Shown here: positions 1 to 8,519 of the stretch, piece by piece
How positions within the stretch are numbered: the first letter of the stretch is position 1
Layout: each line of letters starts with the position of its first letter
From: JBMDXB01 sp048594975
GTDB taxonomy: Bacteria; Acidobacteriota; Vicinamibacteria; Vicinamibacterales; 2-12-FULL-66-21
Assembly (NCBI GenBank): GCA_048594975.1
Contig: JBMDXQ010000006.1
Location: forward strand, 163,154-227,153
Length of the DNA: 64,000 nucleotides
Direction: 5' to 3'
Translations under genes and position numbers: made by a program
The notes under the pieces: generated by a model
What the model saw: only the letters and a program-made list of their open reading frames with translations
Databases searched by the model: none
Told to the model about the DNA's origin: nothing

Positions 1-1
1 C

Positions 2-1909
2 GCCGCGCGCCAGCGCTTCGTGCTGCAGCCGAGAGGCATCGCGGAGCGGATCACGGTCACCGCCGGCGCCGCGGGCCGCGTGACGACGCCCGGCAGTGCA
101 ACAGTGCTCGACCGCGGCGCCATCGCGGCGTCTCCGGGGCTCACGGTCGACGAGCGCCTGCGCTCGGTGCCCGGTTTCAGCCTCTTCCGGCGCTCGTCAT
201 CGCGCGTCGCCAATCCCACCACGCAGGGCGTGACGCTGCGCGGACTCTCCGGATCGGGCGCGAGCCGGACCGCGGTCTTTGCCGACGGCAGCCCGGTCAA
301 CGATCCGTTCGGCGGCTGGGTCTACTGGAACAGGATTCCGCTCGTCGCGATCGATCGAATCGAGGTGGCGCGCGGCGGCTCGAGCGACCTGCACGGCAGC
401 GATGCCATGGGCGGCGCGATCCGGATCGAGACCGCGTCCCGCGGCGCGTCGCTGCTCGTCGAGGGCGGGACGCACGGTACCGCGCGGCTGTCCGCATTCG
501 GCGCCGGCCGGTGGCGGCAGTTGCGCGGCGGCGCCGCGCTGGAACGGTCCGTGACCGACGGCTTCGTGATCGTCGCACCCGAGGCACGCGGCGGGATTGA
601 CGTCGAGGCCAGTTCGCGGCACACGACCGGCTTTGCCGGCCTGGGCGGGCCGCTCTCGTCGGAGGTGTCGGCCGACGTGCGCGGCAGCTATTTCACGGAG
701 CGCCGCGGCAACGGGACGCCGTTCCAGGCGAACGCCACCCTGCTCCGACACGGCACCGCCTCGGCGCGCGGCTCGGTGGCCGGCAACGTGTGGACGGCGC
801 GCGCGATGCTGTCGTCGCAGGATTACGACCAGACCTTCAGCCAGGTGCTGCCGGACCGGGCCACCGAGCGGCCGACGAGCGTTCAGCACGTGGAGGTCAT
901 GGCACGCGACGCCGCGTTCGAGTGGCTGAGACCGCACGCGCGTGGCGCGATCCTGGCTGGTGGGTCCACCCGCCACGTCGATGCTCCGCTGGCCGACACC
1001 GCGCTGCCGGCGGGCACCGTGACTGCCACCGACGCAAGGCAGCGCACGCACGCGGCGTTCGTACAGGCCACCGGGTCGGCCGGGCGTGCCACCATCGGCG
1101 CCGGCATGCGCGGCGAGTTCTGGCGGTCGCGACGCGCCGACGGCTCGGACGCGCGCGCGGAGACCTTCCTGGTGCCGCGCGCATCGCTCGCGTTCCGCGC
1201 CGGCGACGCGCTCGCGCTCCGCGCCGCCTACCAGGACGGCTACCGGTCGCCCACCGTCAACGAGCTGTACCGCGACTTTCGCGTCGGCAGCGTCCTCACC
1301 CGTGCCAATGCCGCGCTCGGCCCGGAGCGGGCCCGCGGCTGGGAGGCCGCGGCGCTGGTGACGCGGCCGTGGCTGGGCGCACGCGCCGCCTTCTTCTGGA
1401 CGATCGTCGATGATGCGATCGTGAACGTGACGCTGCTTCCGGGAGCGACAATCGTCCGGCAGCGGCAGAACGCCGGCCGCATCCGTGCTCGCGGCCTCGA
1501 GATCGAGTCGGACTTGCGCCTCACCTCCGGCCTGGCTCTCACCGCGGCGTGCGCCATCATCGACTCCACCTTCACGCGCGGCGCCGGCCTCGAAGGTCTT
1601 CGAGTGCCGCAGGTGCCCCGCTTCCAGGCGTCGGCGGGGTTCCGGGGCAGCTGGGCGCGCGCGACCGCGGCGCTGGAGTGGCGCTTCATCGGCCGGCAGT
1701 TCGATGACGATCGCAACACGCCCGAGTTCCTGCTCGCTCGATCGTCGATCGCAGACATGAAGGTCGCCTGGCGCGCCGGTCGCGGTGTCGAGCTCTTCGC
1801 CGCCATGGAGAACGCGTTCGACGAAGCCCCGGAGGTGGGCCGCACGCCATTCGTCACGCTGGGACTGCCGCGGACGTTCCGCGCGGGAGTGCGCTGGGAC
1901 CTTCGCTGA
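2..1909 (+). CDS. TonB-dependent outer-membrane receptor, 5' truncated
   Basis: Outer-membrane receptor that would import a ligand (siderophore, cobalamin or glycan) using TonB energy. The frame is open to the window edge, so the N-terminus is missing. The GTG at base 20 falls inside a stretch reading FVLQPRG.. ITVTAG, typical of the junction after a carboxypeptidase-like regulatory domain. A plug domain follows (about residues 25-145 of the visible part; SVPGFSLFRR, TLRGLSGSGA, IEVARGGSS). The rest is a beta-barrel with TonB-dependent-receptor motifs (AYQDGYRSPTVNELYRDF) and ends in a beta-strand. It converges on pcnB with a 17-bp gap. The family is certain, the ligand is unknown. Confidence 0.9.
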   Translation, partial: AARQRFVLQPRGIAERITVTAGAAGRVTTPGSATVLDRGAIAASPGLTVDERLRSVPGFSLFRRSSSRVANPTTQGVTLRGLSGSGASRTAVFADGSPVNDPFGGWVYWNRIPLVAIDRIEVARGGSSDLHGSDAMGGAIRIETASRGASLLVEGGTHGTARLSAFGAGRWRQLRGGAALERSVTDGFVIVAPEARGGIDVEASSRHTTGFAGLGGPLSSEVSADVRGSYFTERRGNGTPFQANATLLRHGTASARGSVAGNVWTARAMLSSQDYDQTFSQVLPDRATERPTSVQHVEVMARDAAFEWLRPHARGAILAGGSTRHVDAPLADTALPAGTVTATDARQRTHAAFVQATGSAGRATIGAGMRGEFWRSRRADGSDARAETFLVPRASLAFRAGDALALRAAYQDGYRSPTVNELYRDFRVGSVLTRANAALGPERARGWEAAALVTRPWLGARAAFFWTIVDDAIVNVTLLPGATIVRQRQNAGRIRARGLEIESDLRLTSGLALTAACAIIDSTFTRGAGLEGLRVPQVPRFQASAGFRGSWARATAALEWRFIGRQFDDDRNTPEFLLARSSIADMKVAWRAGRGVELFAAMENAFDEAPEVGRTPFVTLGLPRTFRAGVRWDLR

Positions 1910-1926
1910 GCGCGGTGGGTAGGGAG

Positions 1927-3288
1927 CTACCCTTCCCGGGTTGCAGGAGCGCGGCGTCGCCGGCGCCGGCGGCGCCGGCGCCGAAACTCCGCAGCCTGGG
2001 CATCGGGCTGCACCTGCGGATGCGCAACCGGATGCGCGTGGTGGTGGACCGACACCGGGTGCGCGTGCAGTTCGTGCCAGTGCGCGACGACGTCCGGCCG
2101 CCCGCCGTGGATGGCGAGCCAGGTCAGCGCCTCGTGCACGGCCGCGCGGTGGAGCAGGCCGCGCTGCACGCGGTACGGCGCCTGGAGGTCCATCAGCCTC
2201 GGCTGCAGCGCGAGGATCTGCTGCAGCCGCTCAAGGTCGCGGCGCGCGATCGGGAGCAACCCGAGCTCGACGCGCCGCTCGAGCGGATCGGCAGCGAAAC
2301 GCTGGCGCCGGCCGGCGAGGCCGAGCGGCACGAGCAGCGTGCCCGCAAGGATCGCGTTGGTCAACGATTCGGGCGCGGCCTCGAAGCACGCGCGGTACCG
2401 ATCGAGCGCCGCGATGGACCGCCACAGCGCCTCGGCGTCCACGACCAGCTCCGGCGAGATCTCCTTCAGCAGCCCCGTTGCCCGCAGCTGCCGGAACGCC
2501 TCCTCGGCGTGGCCGGAACGCAGGATCTTGTAATACTCCTCGATGAGCCGGGCCGGCGCGCTCTTCGCGATCTCGTGCCTGTGCATCGCGATCGCCTCGA
2601 GGATCGGCTCGTCGATGGTGAACTGCAGCCGGGCTGCGAGCACCACCGCGCGCAGCATCCTCACCGGATCCTCGAGGAACCGGATCTCCGGGTCGCCGAT
2701 GCAGCGGATGAGCCGTGCCTCGAGATCGCACAGCCCGTCGACGTAGTCGATGATCGAGAACGTGCCGATGTCGTAGAACAGCGCGTTCACCGTGAAGTCG
2801 CGCCGGAAAGCGTCCTCCTCGGGCGTGCCGTAGGTGTTGTCGCGGTGAATGAGGTGGTCGCCCGCGCGCCGCCGCGGCGTGTGGGCGGCGTCGGGTTCCG
2901 GCGGCATTGCCTGGTCGGGCGGAATCACGTCGGCCGGCGTCGCCAGCGCCGCTTCCTCTTCCGGCGTCAGCTCCGTCGGCCGTACCTGCCGGCGGAAGGT
3001 CGCGACCTCGATGGTCTTCGTGCCGAACTTGACGTGCGCCAGCCTGAACCGGCGTCCGATGATCCAGCAGTTGCGGAAGATCTTCTTGACCTGGTGCGGG
3101 TGGGCGGAGGTGCCGATGTCGAAGTCCTTGGGACGGCGTCCGAGCAGCAGATCGCGGACGCTGCCGCCCACCAGATACGCGATGTAATTGTGCTCGTGGA
3201 GCCGGTAAAGAACCTTGAGTGCGTCGGGATCGATGTCGCGCCGGGAGATGGTGTGCGAGGAACGGGGAACGAGCGTCGGTTCCGCCAT
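1927..3288 (-). CDS. pcnB: Poly(A) polymerase / CCA-adding family nucleotidyltransferase
   Basis: Class II nucleotidyltransferase of 453 aa that adds A residues to RNA 3' ends, or CCA to tRNA. The N-terminal palm has LVGGSVRDLLLG (39-50), the catalytic pair D55/D57 in DFDIGT, a third acidic residue near E94, then RRDFTVNAL (162-170) and DPVRMLRAV. Residues about 103-145 form a Pro/Glu-rich insertion between the catalytic strand and RRDFTVNAL. The C-terminus ends with eleven consecutive arginines, probably an RNA-binding tail. The flanking sequence cannot separate poly(A) polymerase from a CCA-adding enzyme; the basic tail favours PcnB. A -10 box lies 8 nt from the ATG, so the mRNA may be leaderless. 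Confidence 0.88.
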   Translation of the reverse strand: MAEPTLVPRSSHTISRRDIDPDALKVLYRLHEHNYIAYLVGGSVRDLLLGRRPKDFDIGTSAHPHQVKKIFRNCWIIGRRFRLAHVKFGTKTIEVATFRRQVRPTELTPEEEAALATPADVIPPDQAMPPEPDAAHTPRRRAGDHLIHRDNTYGTPEEDAFRRDFTVNALFYDIGTFSIIDYVDGLCDLEARLIRCIGDPEIRFLEDPVRMLRAVVLAARLQFTIDEPILEAIAMHRHEIAKSAPARLIEEYYKILRSGHAEEAFRQLRATGLLKEISPELVVDAEALWRSIAALDRYRACFEAAPESLTNAILAGTLLVPLGLAGRRQRFAADPLERRVELGLLPIARRDLERLQQILALQPRLMDLQAPYRVQRGLLHRAAVHEALTWLAIHGGRPDVVAHWHELHAHPVSVHHHAHPVAHPQVQPDAQAAEFRRRRRRRRRRRAPATREG

Positions 3289-3296
3289 CGACCCGG

Positions 3297-3305
3297 ATTA
3301 TAGCA
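3297..3305 (-). promoter_or_regulatory. Extended -10 promoter of pcnB
   Basis: On the minus strand TGC-TATAAT lies 8 nt upstream of the pcnB ATG (3288), with no convincing -35 box. A start of transcription 6-8 nt downstream of the -10 would coincide with the start codon, so the transcript would have little or no leader. Confidence 0.55.
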
Positions 3306-3385
3306 TCATTCGTCGCGCTGCCGCGACTAAGTCGCTTATTACCAGTGGTTTATCGCTCTCAGGCGCGTGTGCTACCATCGCGCGC

Positions 3386-4201
3386 ATGCGTGCGCTGCTC
3401 CTGGTCGTGGCGCTGCTGGCGGGCACGGCGCAGCTCGCCGCCGCCGATCTCCTCGCCGAGGCACGGCGCCTCTACAACCTCGGGCAGTACGATGACGCCG
3501 AGCGCGCGGCCCGCGACGCCGCCGCCAACGTGGCCCTGGTGGATCGCGCCCGCGTCGTCCTCGGACGCGTGCACCTCGAGCAGTACCGGCGCACCGCCGA
3601 CCCGGCACAGCTCGCCTCGGCGCGCACGGCGCTGCGCGCCGCCGATCCGCGGGTCCTCGACCCGCGGGAACGCGTCGAGTTGACCATCGGCCTGGCGGAG
3701 GCGCTGTACCTCGAGGACCGTTTCGGTGCCGCCGCCGAGCTGTTCGAGCTTGCGATGGCGTCGGTCGCCGACCTTGGCCCGGCCGCGGAACTCGGCGCGC
3801 CGGCCTACGAGCGCATGCTGGACTGGTGGGCGAGCTCGCTGGACCGAGTCGCGCAGTCGCGCCACGGCAGGGAACGAACCGAGATCTACGACCGCGTCGA
3901 GGTGCGGATGACCTACGAAATCCGGCAGGATCCCGGGTCGCTCCCAGCGGCCTACTGGCTGATTGCCGGCGCGCGCGGCCGCGGCGACATCGAGCGCGCC
4001 TACGACGCCGCGATGGCCGGCTGGGTCCGCGCCATCTACGCGCGGGATCGCGGCAACGCACTGCGTGCCGACATCGATCGCCTCGTCAGCCAGGCGATCC
4101 TGCCCGAGCGCGCCGCGCGCCTGCCCGGCCGCGATCAGAAGGGCGCGCTCACCAGCATGCTCGCGGAGTGGGAAACGTTCAAAAGCCACTGGGCCCGCTG
4201 A
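3386..4201 (+). CDS. Exported TPR-like protein of unknown function
   Basis: 271 aa. The start is the ATG at 3386 because it opens a clear signal peptide (MRALLLVVALLAG.. LAAA, cleavage near residue 20). The rest is alpha-helical with TPR-like pairs (LLAEARRLYNLGQYDDAERAARDAA; LYLEDRFGAAAELFELAMA), suggesting a periplasmic protein-interaction scaffold. TGC-TACCAT ends 7 nt before the ATG, so a leaderless transcript is plausible. It converges on polA with an 8-bp gap. No catalytic motif is visible and the role is unknown. Confidence 0.75.
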   Translation: MRALLLVVALLAGTAQLAAADLLAEARRLYNLGQYDDAERAARDAAANVALVDRARVVLGRVHLEQYRRTADPAQLASARTALRAADPRVLDPRERVELTIGLAEALYLEDRFGAAAELFELAMASVADLGPAAELGAPAYERMLDWWASSLDRVAQSRHGRERTEIYDRVEVRMTYEIRQDPGSLPAAYWLIAGARGRGDIERAYDAAMAGWVRAIYARDRGNALRADIDRLVSQAILPERAARLPGRDQKGALTSMLAEWETFKSHWAR

Positions 4202-4209
4202 TCGGGCGC

Positions 4210-6933
4210 CTACTTCGCTGCCTTCCAGTCTTCGCCGATACCCACGTCCACCGTCAACGGCACCCTCAGCCTGACGGCGCCTTCCATCAACTCGCGCACC
4301 GCGGCGGCCGACTCCTCGGCCGCCTCGCTGGGCGCTTCGAACAGCAGCTCGTCGTGGACGGTGAGGATCATCCGCATCCGGCCGCCCGCGAGGCGGGGCA
4401 GCGCGCCATGCACGTCGATCATCGCGCGCTTCAGGATGTCGGCGGCGGTGCCCTGGATGGGGAAGTTCATCGCGCGCCGCTCTGCCTCGGCGCGGACCTG
4501 GAAGTTCTTGTTGTTCAGGTCGGGGGTCAGCCGACGGCGCCCGAACAGCGTCTTGACGACGCCGGTATCGCGGCCGGCGGCGAGCAGGCCGTCGATGAAC
4601 CGCCGTACCGACGGGAACCCGGCGAAGTAGGCGTCGATGAACGCCTGCGCCTCCTCGCGGCTGACGCCGATGTCCTTCGCCAGCGTGAACGCCTGCTTTC
4701 CGTAGAGCAGCGCGTAGTTGATGATCTTGGCTCGCCGGCGCAGCTCGTGCGCGCTCAGCCCGCTCCTCGGCCCGAACACCTTGAGCGCGGTGCGGTCGTG
4801 GATGTCCTCCCCGCGGCGGAACGCGTCGATGAGCGCGTCGTCGCCGGACAGATGGGCGAGGACGCGCAGCTCGATCTGCGAGTAGTCGGCGGAAATCAGC
4901 AGGTTGCCGCGCTCGGCGACGAAGGCGCGCCGGATCTCGCGGCCCACCTCCGTGCGGATCGGGATGTTCTGCAGGTTGGGTTCGCTGCTGCTCAGCCGCC
5001 CGGTGGCCGCGACCGCCTGGTTGAAGCAGGTGTGCACCCGCCCGGTGTCCGGGTGTACGAGCTCGGGTAGCGCGTCGATGTAGGTGCCCTTCAGCTTCTG
5101 CAGCGACCGCCACTCGAGGATGTGGCGCGCGACGTCGTTGGTGAGCGCGAGCTCGTCGAGGACCTCGAAGGCGGTGGACTGCGCCCGGGTCTTGGTCGTG
5201 CGCCGGATGCTCTCGGTGCGCAGCCCCATCTTGTCGAAGAGGATCTCGGAGAGCTTCTTCGGCGAGTTGATGTTGAAGGTCTCGCCCGCCTGCTCGTAGA
5301 TCAGCGCCGCCAGCCGCGCCAGCTCCTCGTCGATGCGCTGCGACTGGGCGGCGAGCGCCTCCCCGTCGATGCGCACGCCGGCGCGCTCGATGGCGACGAG
5401 CACCGGGATGAGCGGGCGCTCGAGCTCCCGGTACAGGGTTTCGAGCTCTTCGCGCTGCAGCAGATCGCGCAGCCGTCCGGCGAGCTGCAGCGGCAGGTCC
5501 GCGCGTTCGCCGGCGTAGTCGAGCGCGCTCTCGATCGGCACCTCCGCGAACGAGATCCCCTTCGCCCCGCGGCCGCACACGTCCTCCTCGCGCAGCGCCT
5601 TGTAGCCGGCGTGCTCGATCGCCAGATCCTCGAGCGGATGCGACGAGCGGGTGGCGTCGAGCAGGTAACTGGCGAGCATCGTGTCGGTGTCGACGCCCTG
5701 CAGCGTGATCCCGTGCCGCGCCAGCACGATGGCGTCGAACTTCAGGTCGTGTCCCACTTTGGCGATCGCGGCATCCTCGAACAGCGGCTGCAGGAGGCGG
5801 AGCGCGGCAGCGGTGTCGATCCCCGGCCGGCTCCCGTCACCGCCGAACAGCCCGCTAGCCCCGAGCGGCATCGCCAGCATCGGCACGTAGCGCGCCCGAC
5901 GCGCGGCAGTGGAAAACGCGAGGCCGACGATGCCGCAGCGCATCGCTGCCGGCGCGTCCGGCAGGATGCGGAACCCGAACCGCCCCGCCCGGCGCAGCTC
6001 CTCCGCCAGCGCACCCAGCTCGTCGAGATCGGCGACGATGCGGTAGTCCTTGCCGACCGTGTCGGCGGTCGGCGCGTAGTCGAGCACCAGCGAGCGGAAT
6101 CCCAGGCGGGTGAACAGCTCGAAGCAGCGCTCCCGCGACACGCCGCGGTAGCGGAGGTCGTCCGGGTTGAAGTCGACCGGCACGTCGGTGTGGATGCGCG
6201 CCAGCTCGCGGCTCTGGCGCGCGTCCTCGGCGTGCGCCACCAGCCCCTCGCGGTAGCGTTTCTGCGGGATCTCCGCGGCGTGCGCGAGCAGCGCCTCGAG
6301 CGACCCGTCCTTGGCGATCAGCTCCTTCGCCCCCTTCTCGCCGATCCCGGGCACGCCCTTGATGTTGTCGATCGAGTCGCCCATCAGGGCGAGGACGTCG
6401 ACCACCTGCGCGGGGGCGACGCCGAACTTCTCCTTCACCGCGTCGGCGTCGAACCACGCACCGTCGTCGCGCGGGTTGTAGACCCGGATGCCGTCGTGCA
6501 CCAGCTGGAAGAAGTCCTTGTCGCCGGTGACGATCGCCACCTCGAATCCCGCCGCCGCCGCCTTGCTCGCGAGCGTCCCGATCACGTCGTCGGCCTCGAA
6601 GCGCTGGGATGTCAGGATCGGCACGCCCATCGCCTCGCACGCCTGGTGCACCCAGGGGATCTGTTCGGCCAGATCGGGCGGCATCGGCGCGCGGTTCGCC
6701 TTGTAATTAGTCGCCATCTCCGACCGGAACGTCGGGCCGGGCATGTCGAACGACGCGGCGATGTACTGCGGCGGGTAGTCCTGGAACAGCTTCCGCAGCA
6801 TCGTGACGAAGATGTAGACCGCATGCGTGGACTTGCCGCCGGGACCGCTGAGGCCGGAGCCGCGCATCGCGTGATAGGCGCGGTACATCTGCGAGCTGCC
6901 GTCGATCAGGAACAGGCGTGGAGCGGTTGGCAT
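4210..6933 (-). CDS. polA: DNA polymerase I, proofreading motif lost
   Basis: 907 aa, full family length: 5'-3' exonuclease (1-290; LIDGSSQMYRAYH, FEADDVIGT, TGDKDFFQLV, GDSIDNIKGVPGIGEKGA), a 3'-5' exonuclease fold (300-490) and polymerase (500-907; motif A SADYSQIELR, motif C TVHDELLFEA). It acts in Okazaki-fragment processing and repair. Two departures are seen directly. Where E. coli Pol I has D355-x-E357 (Exo I) this protein has R322-I-L324, although the later exonuclease residues (KFD; YAGERAD) remain. The O-helix reads RRRAKIINYALLYG, with Tyr740 and Ala741 in place of Phe762 and Gly763. A TGA-TATACT -10 box lies upstream and overlaps the divergent lipoprotein promoter. Confidence 0.97.
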   Translation of the reverse strand: MPTAPRLFLIDGSSQMYRAYHAMRGSGLSGPGGKSTHAVYIFVTMLRKLFQDYPPQYIAASFDMPGPTFRSEMATNYKANRAPMPPDLAEQIPWVHQACEAMGVPILTSQRFEADDVIGTLASKAAAAGFEVAIVTGDKDFFQLVHDGIRVYNPRDDGAWFDADAVKEKFGVAPAQVVDVLALMGDSIDNIKGVPGIGEKGAKELIAKDGSLEALLAHAAEIPQKRYREGLVAHAEDARQSRELARIHTDVPVDFNPDDLRYRGVSRERCFELFTRLGFRSLVLDYAPTADTVGKDYRIVADLDELGALAEELRRAGRFGFRILPDAPAAMRCGIVGLAFSTAARRARYVPMLAMPLGASGLFGGDGSRPGIDTAAALRLLQPLFEDAAIAKVGHDLKFDAIVLARHGITLQGVDTDTMLASYLLDATRSSHPLEDLAIEHAGYKALREEDVCGRGAKGISFAEVPIESALDYAGERADLPLQLAGRLRDLLQREELETLYRELERPLIPVLVAIERAGVRIDGEALAAQSQRIDEELARLAALIYEQAGETFNINSPKKLSEILFDKMGLRTESIRRTTKTRAQSTAFEVLDELALTNDVARHILEWRSLQKLKGTYIDALPELVHPDTGRVHTCFNQAVAATGRLSSSEPNLQNIPIRTEVGREIRRAFVAERGNLLISADYSQIELRVLAHLSGDDALIDAFRRGEDIHDRTALKVFGPRSGLSAHELRRRAKIINYALLYGKQAFTLAKDIGVSREEAQAFIDAYFAGFPSVRRFIDGLLAAGRDTGVVKTLFGRRRLTPDLNNKNFQVRAEAERRAMNFPIQGTAADILKRAMIDVHGALPRLAGGRMRMILTVHDELLFEAPSEAAEESAAAVRELMEGAVRLRVPLTVDVGIGEDWKAAK

Positions 6934-6966
6934 CGGCCGCGGGCGAGCGAAGGCGCGAGAGGAACC

Positions 6967-6976
6967 AGTATATCAT
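6967..6976. promoter_or_regulatory. Overlapping divergent -10 boxes of polA and lipoprotein gene
   Basis: On the minus strand TGA-TATACT (-10 at 6967-6972) faces polA. On the plus strand TATCAT (6971-6976) ends 7 nt before the lipoprotein ATG. The two hexamers overlap by 2 bp, so the promoters should compete for polymerase. No clear -35 box is seen for either. Confidence 0.4.
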
Positions 6977-6983
6977 TCGAGGA

Positions 6984-7775
6984 ATGGCGCTCCGTGTTCG
7001 CCACGGCGCGCGCGCGCTCGCCGCATGCCTGCTCGCGCTGCTCCTCGGCGGCTGCGGTTCCGGGGTGTTCGGGCGGCAGTACGAGTACGAGGAGGACGTC
7101 ACGCTCCGCCTCGACGGATCGGCGACGATCGTCGTCAACGCGTCGATCGCCTCGCTGGTCGCGCTGCGCGGCCTCGAGCTCGACCTCGATTCGCGCGTCC
7201 GCTTCGATCGCGATCGCGAGAGGGTGCGCGCCGCGTACACCTCGCCGGTCACCCGCGTCACCGTCCGCCGGCCATGGCGGCGCGCCGGCCGCCGCTTCGT
7301 CCAGATCCGCGTGGCCGTCGACGACATCCGCAAACTGTCGGAGGTGCAGCCGTTCTCCTGGTCGCGCTACGAGCTGGTCCAGAGGGACGGCAGCCACCTC
7401 TTCACCCAGACGGTGGGGCCCTCCGCGTTTCGGCCGGGCACGCTCGCCAACGTCGGCTGGAACGGCAGCGAGGTCGTCGCGTTCCGGCTCCATCTGCCGA
7501 GCCGCATCCTCGAGCACAACTCCCGCAGCCTCGAGACCGACGCGCCCGAGTCGGTGCAGCGCGGGAACATCCTCCGCTGGGAGCAGCGCCTGACCGATCG
7601 ACTCGACGGGAAGCCGGTCAGGATCGACGTGCGGATGGACAGTCAGTCGATCCTCTACCGGACGCTGTGGCTGTTTGCCGGCGCGTTCATCGCCGCAATG
7701 GCGGTGATCGCGTCGTTCCTGTGGTGGACGTTCAGAAGGGGCACGAAGGAGACCGAGGTCAGTCCGGCGCCGTGA
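6984..7775 (+). CDS. Predicted lipoprotein with C-terminal membrane helix
   Basis: 263 aa with a bacterial lipoprotein signal (lipobox LLGGC, Cys24). A beta-rich soluble domain follows (about 30-220), then one hydrophobic helix (about 228-250, LWLFAGAFIAAMAVIASFLW) and a short charged tail. Lipid anchor plus C-terminal helix suggests a protein held in the cytoplasmic membrane. The start at 6984 was chosen because it opens the signal peptide directly; upstream codons overlap polA promoter sequence. I do not recognise the family. It is divergent from polA and convergent with the BON-domain gene. Confidence 0.75.
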   Translation: MALRVRHGARALAACLLALLLGGCGSGVFGRQYEYEEDVTLRLDGSATIVVNASIASLVALRGLELDLDSRVRFDRDRERVRAAYTSPVTRVTVRRPWRRAGRRFVQIRVAVDDIRKLSEVQPFSWSRYELVQRDGSHLFTQTVGPSAFRPGTLANVGWNGSEVVAFRLHLPSRILEHNSRSLETDAPESVQRGNILRWEQRLTDRLDGKPVRIDVRMDSQSILYRTLWLFAGAFIAAMAVIASFLWWTFRRGTKETEVSPAP

Positions 7776-7796
7776 GCCGCGCCGGCTGCCCCCGCT

Positions 7797-8342
7797 TCAG
7801 GGGTGTCGCGCCGATGCCTGGGCCAGCTCGGTGCGGAGCTCGTTGCTGACCGACAGCTCGCCGATACCGGTCGCGAGCGACCGTGCCAGCGCCCGCTCGG
7901 CGTCCGACGCCACGACTCCGGTCAGCGTCACGCGCCCGTTCTCGACGATGATGTGGATCGGCGGCCGCGCCATTGACGCGTAGGACCAGAAGGCCGAGTG
8001 GCCGTAGATGGCACGCGCGGCGCGATAGCGCAACTCGTCGTCGAAGGGTGACGCCGGCAGGACGCTGATGCCGTTCCGCACGTCGCGCACGCCCTCCGCC
8101 CGGCTCACCACCCTGGCGACGTCGTGCTTTTTGTACTCCGCCGTGACCTTGCCGGTCAGCGTCACGACGCCGTTCTCGACATGCCCGGTGACGTGGTCGA
8201 AGATCGTGAGCTGCGGGAGCGTATTGAGCGAACGGGAGATGTCGTCGGCAGCGCGAACGTCCCGGCGGTCCTGCGCCGCGGTCGCCGGCGCCCCCGCCAG
8301 CAGCGCCGCCAGCAATGTCGAACAGATGATCCGTGCGTGCAT
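7797..8342 (-). CDS. Exported protein with two BON domains
   Basis: 181 aa with a signal peptide (MHARIICSTLLAALLAGAPA) and two BON repeats: about 30-97 (HVENGVVTLTGKVTAEYKK.. VRNGISVLP) and about 108-175 (IIVENGRVTLTGVVASDAE). BON domains, as in OsmY, bind phospholipid or peptidoglycan-associated surfaces in the periplasm and often accompany envelope stress responses. The ATG at 8342 is preferred because upstream in-frame codons encode a non-signal Ala/Gly-rich stretch. It is monocistronic here and lies downstream of the ZIP transporter on the same strand. Confidence 0.82.
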   Translation of the reverse strand: MHARIICSTLLAALLAGAPATAAQDRRDVRAADDISRSLNTLPQLTIFDHVTGHVENGVVTLTGKVTAEYKKHDVARVVSRAEGVRDVRNGISVLPASPFDDELRYRAARAIYGHSAFWSYASMARPPIHIIVENGRVTLTGVVASDAERALARSLATGIGELSVSNELRTELAQASARHP

Positions 8343-8519
8343 GGGTCCTGGCCTCGGGCGGTCTGGCATGTGCGCCGCGCTGTCGCCACCGGCTGCAGCG
8401 GCAAAGGTGGTGCCACGGCGAAGCACGGGAATGGCCCGCAAAAAGGCCTTCGAGACTTCCGTTTGCGGCTCCGGCGTTTCGAATTCAGGACAGCTCGGCC
8501 AGAGCCCGGACGCAGCGGG

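Noticed and set aside
5122..7593. A frame of over 800 codons antisense to polA and running into the lipoprotein gene
   Set aside because: It is complementary to conserved polymerase and exonuclease motifs and changes character where polA ends. No start or ribosome-binding site.
8440..8519. Terminator for the ZIP gene (minus-strand GGCCTTTTTGCGGGCC)
   Set aside because: The T-run is there but no stem of more than 4 bp precedes it.
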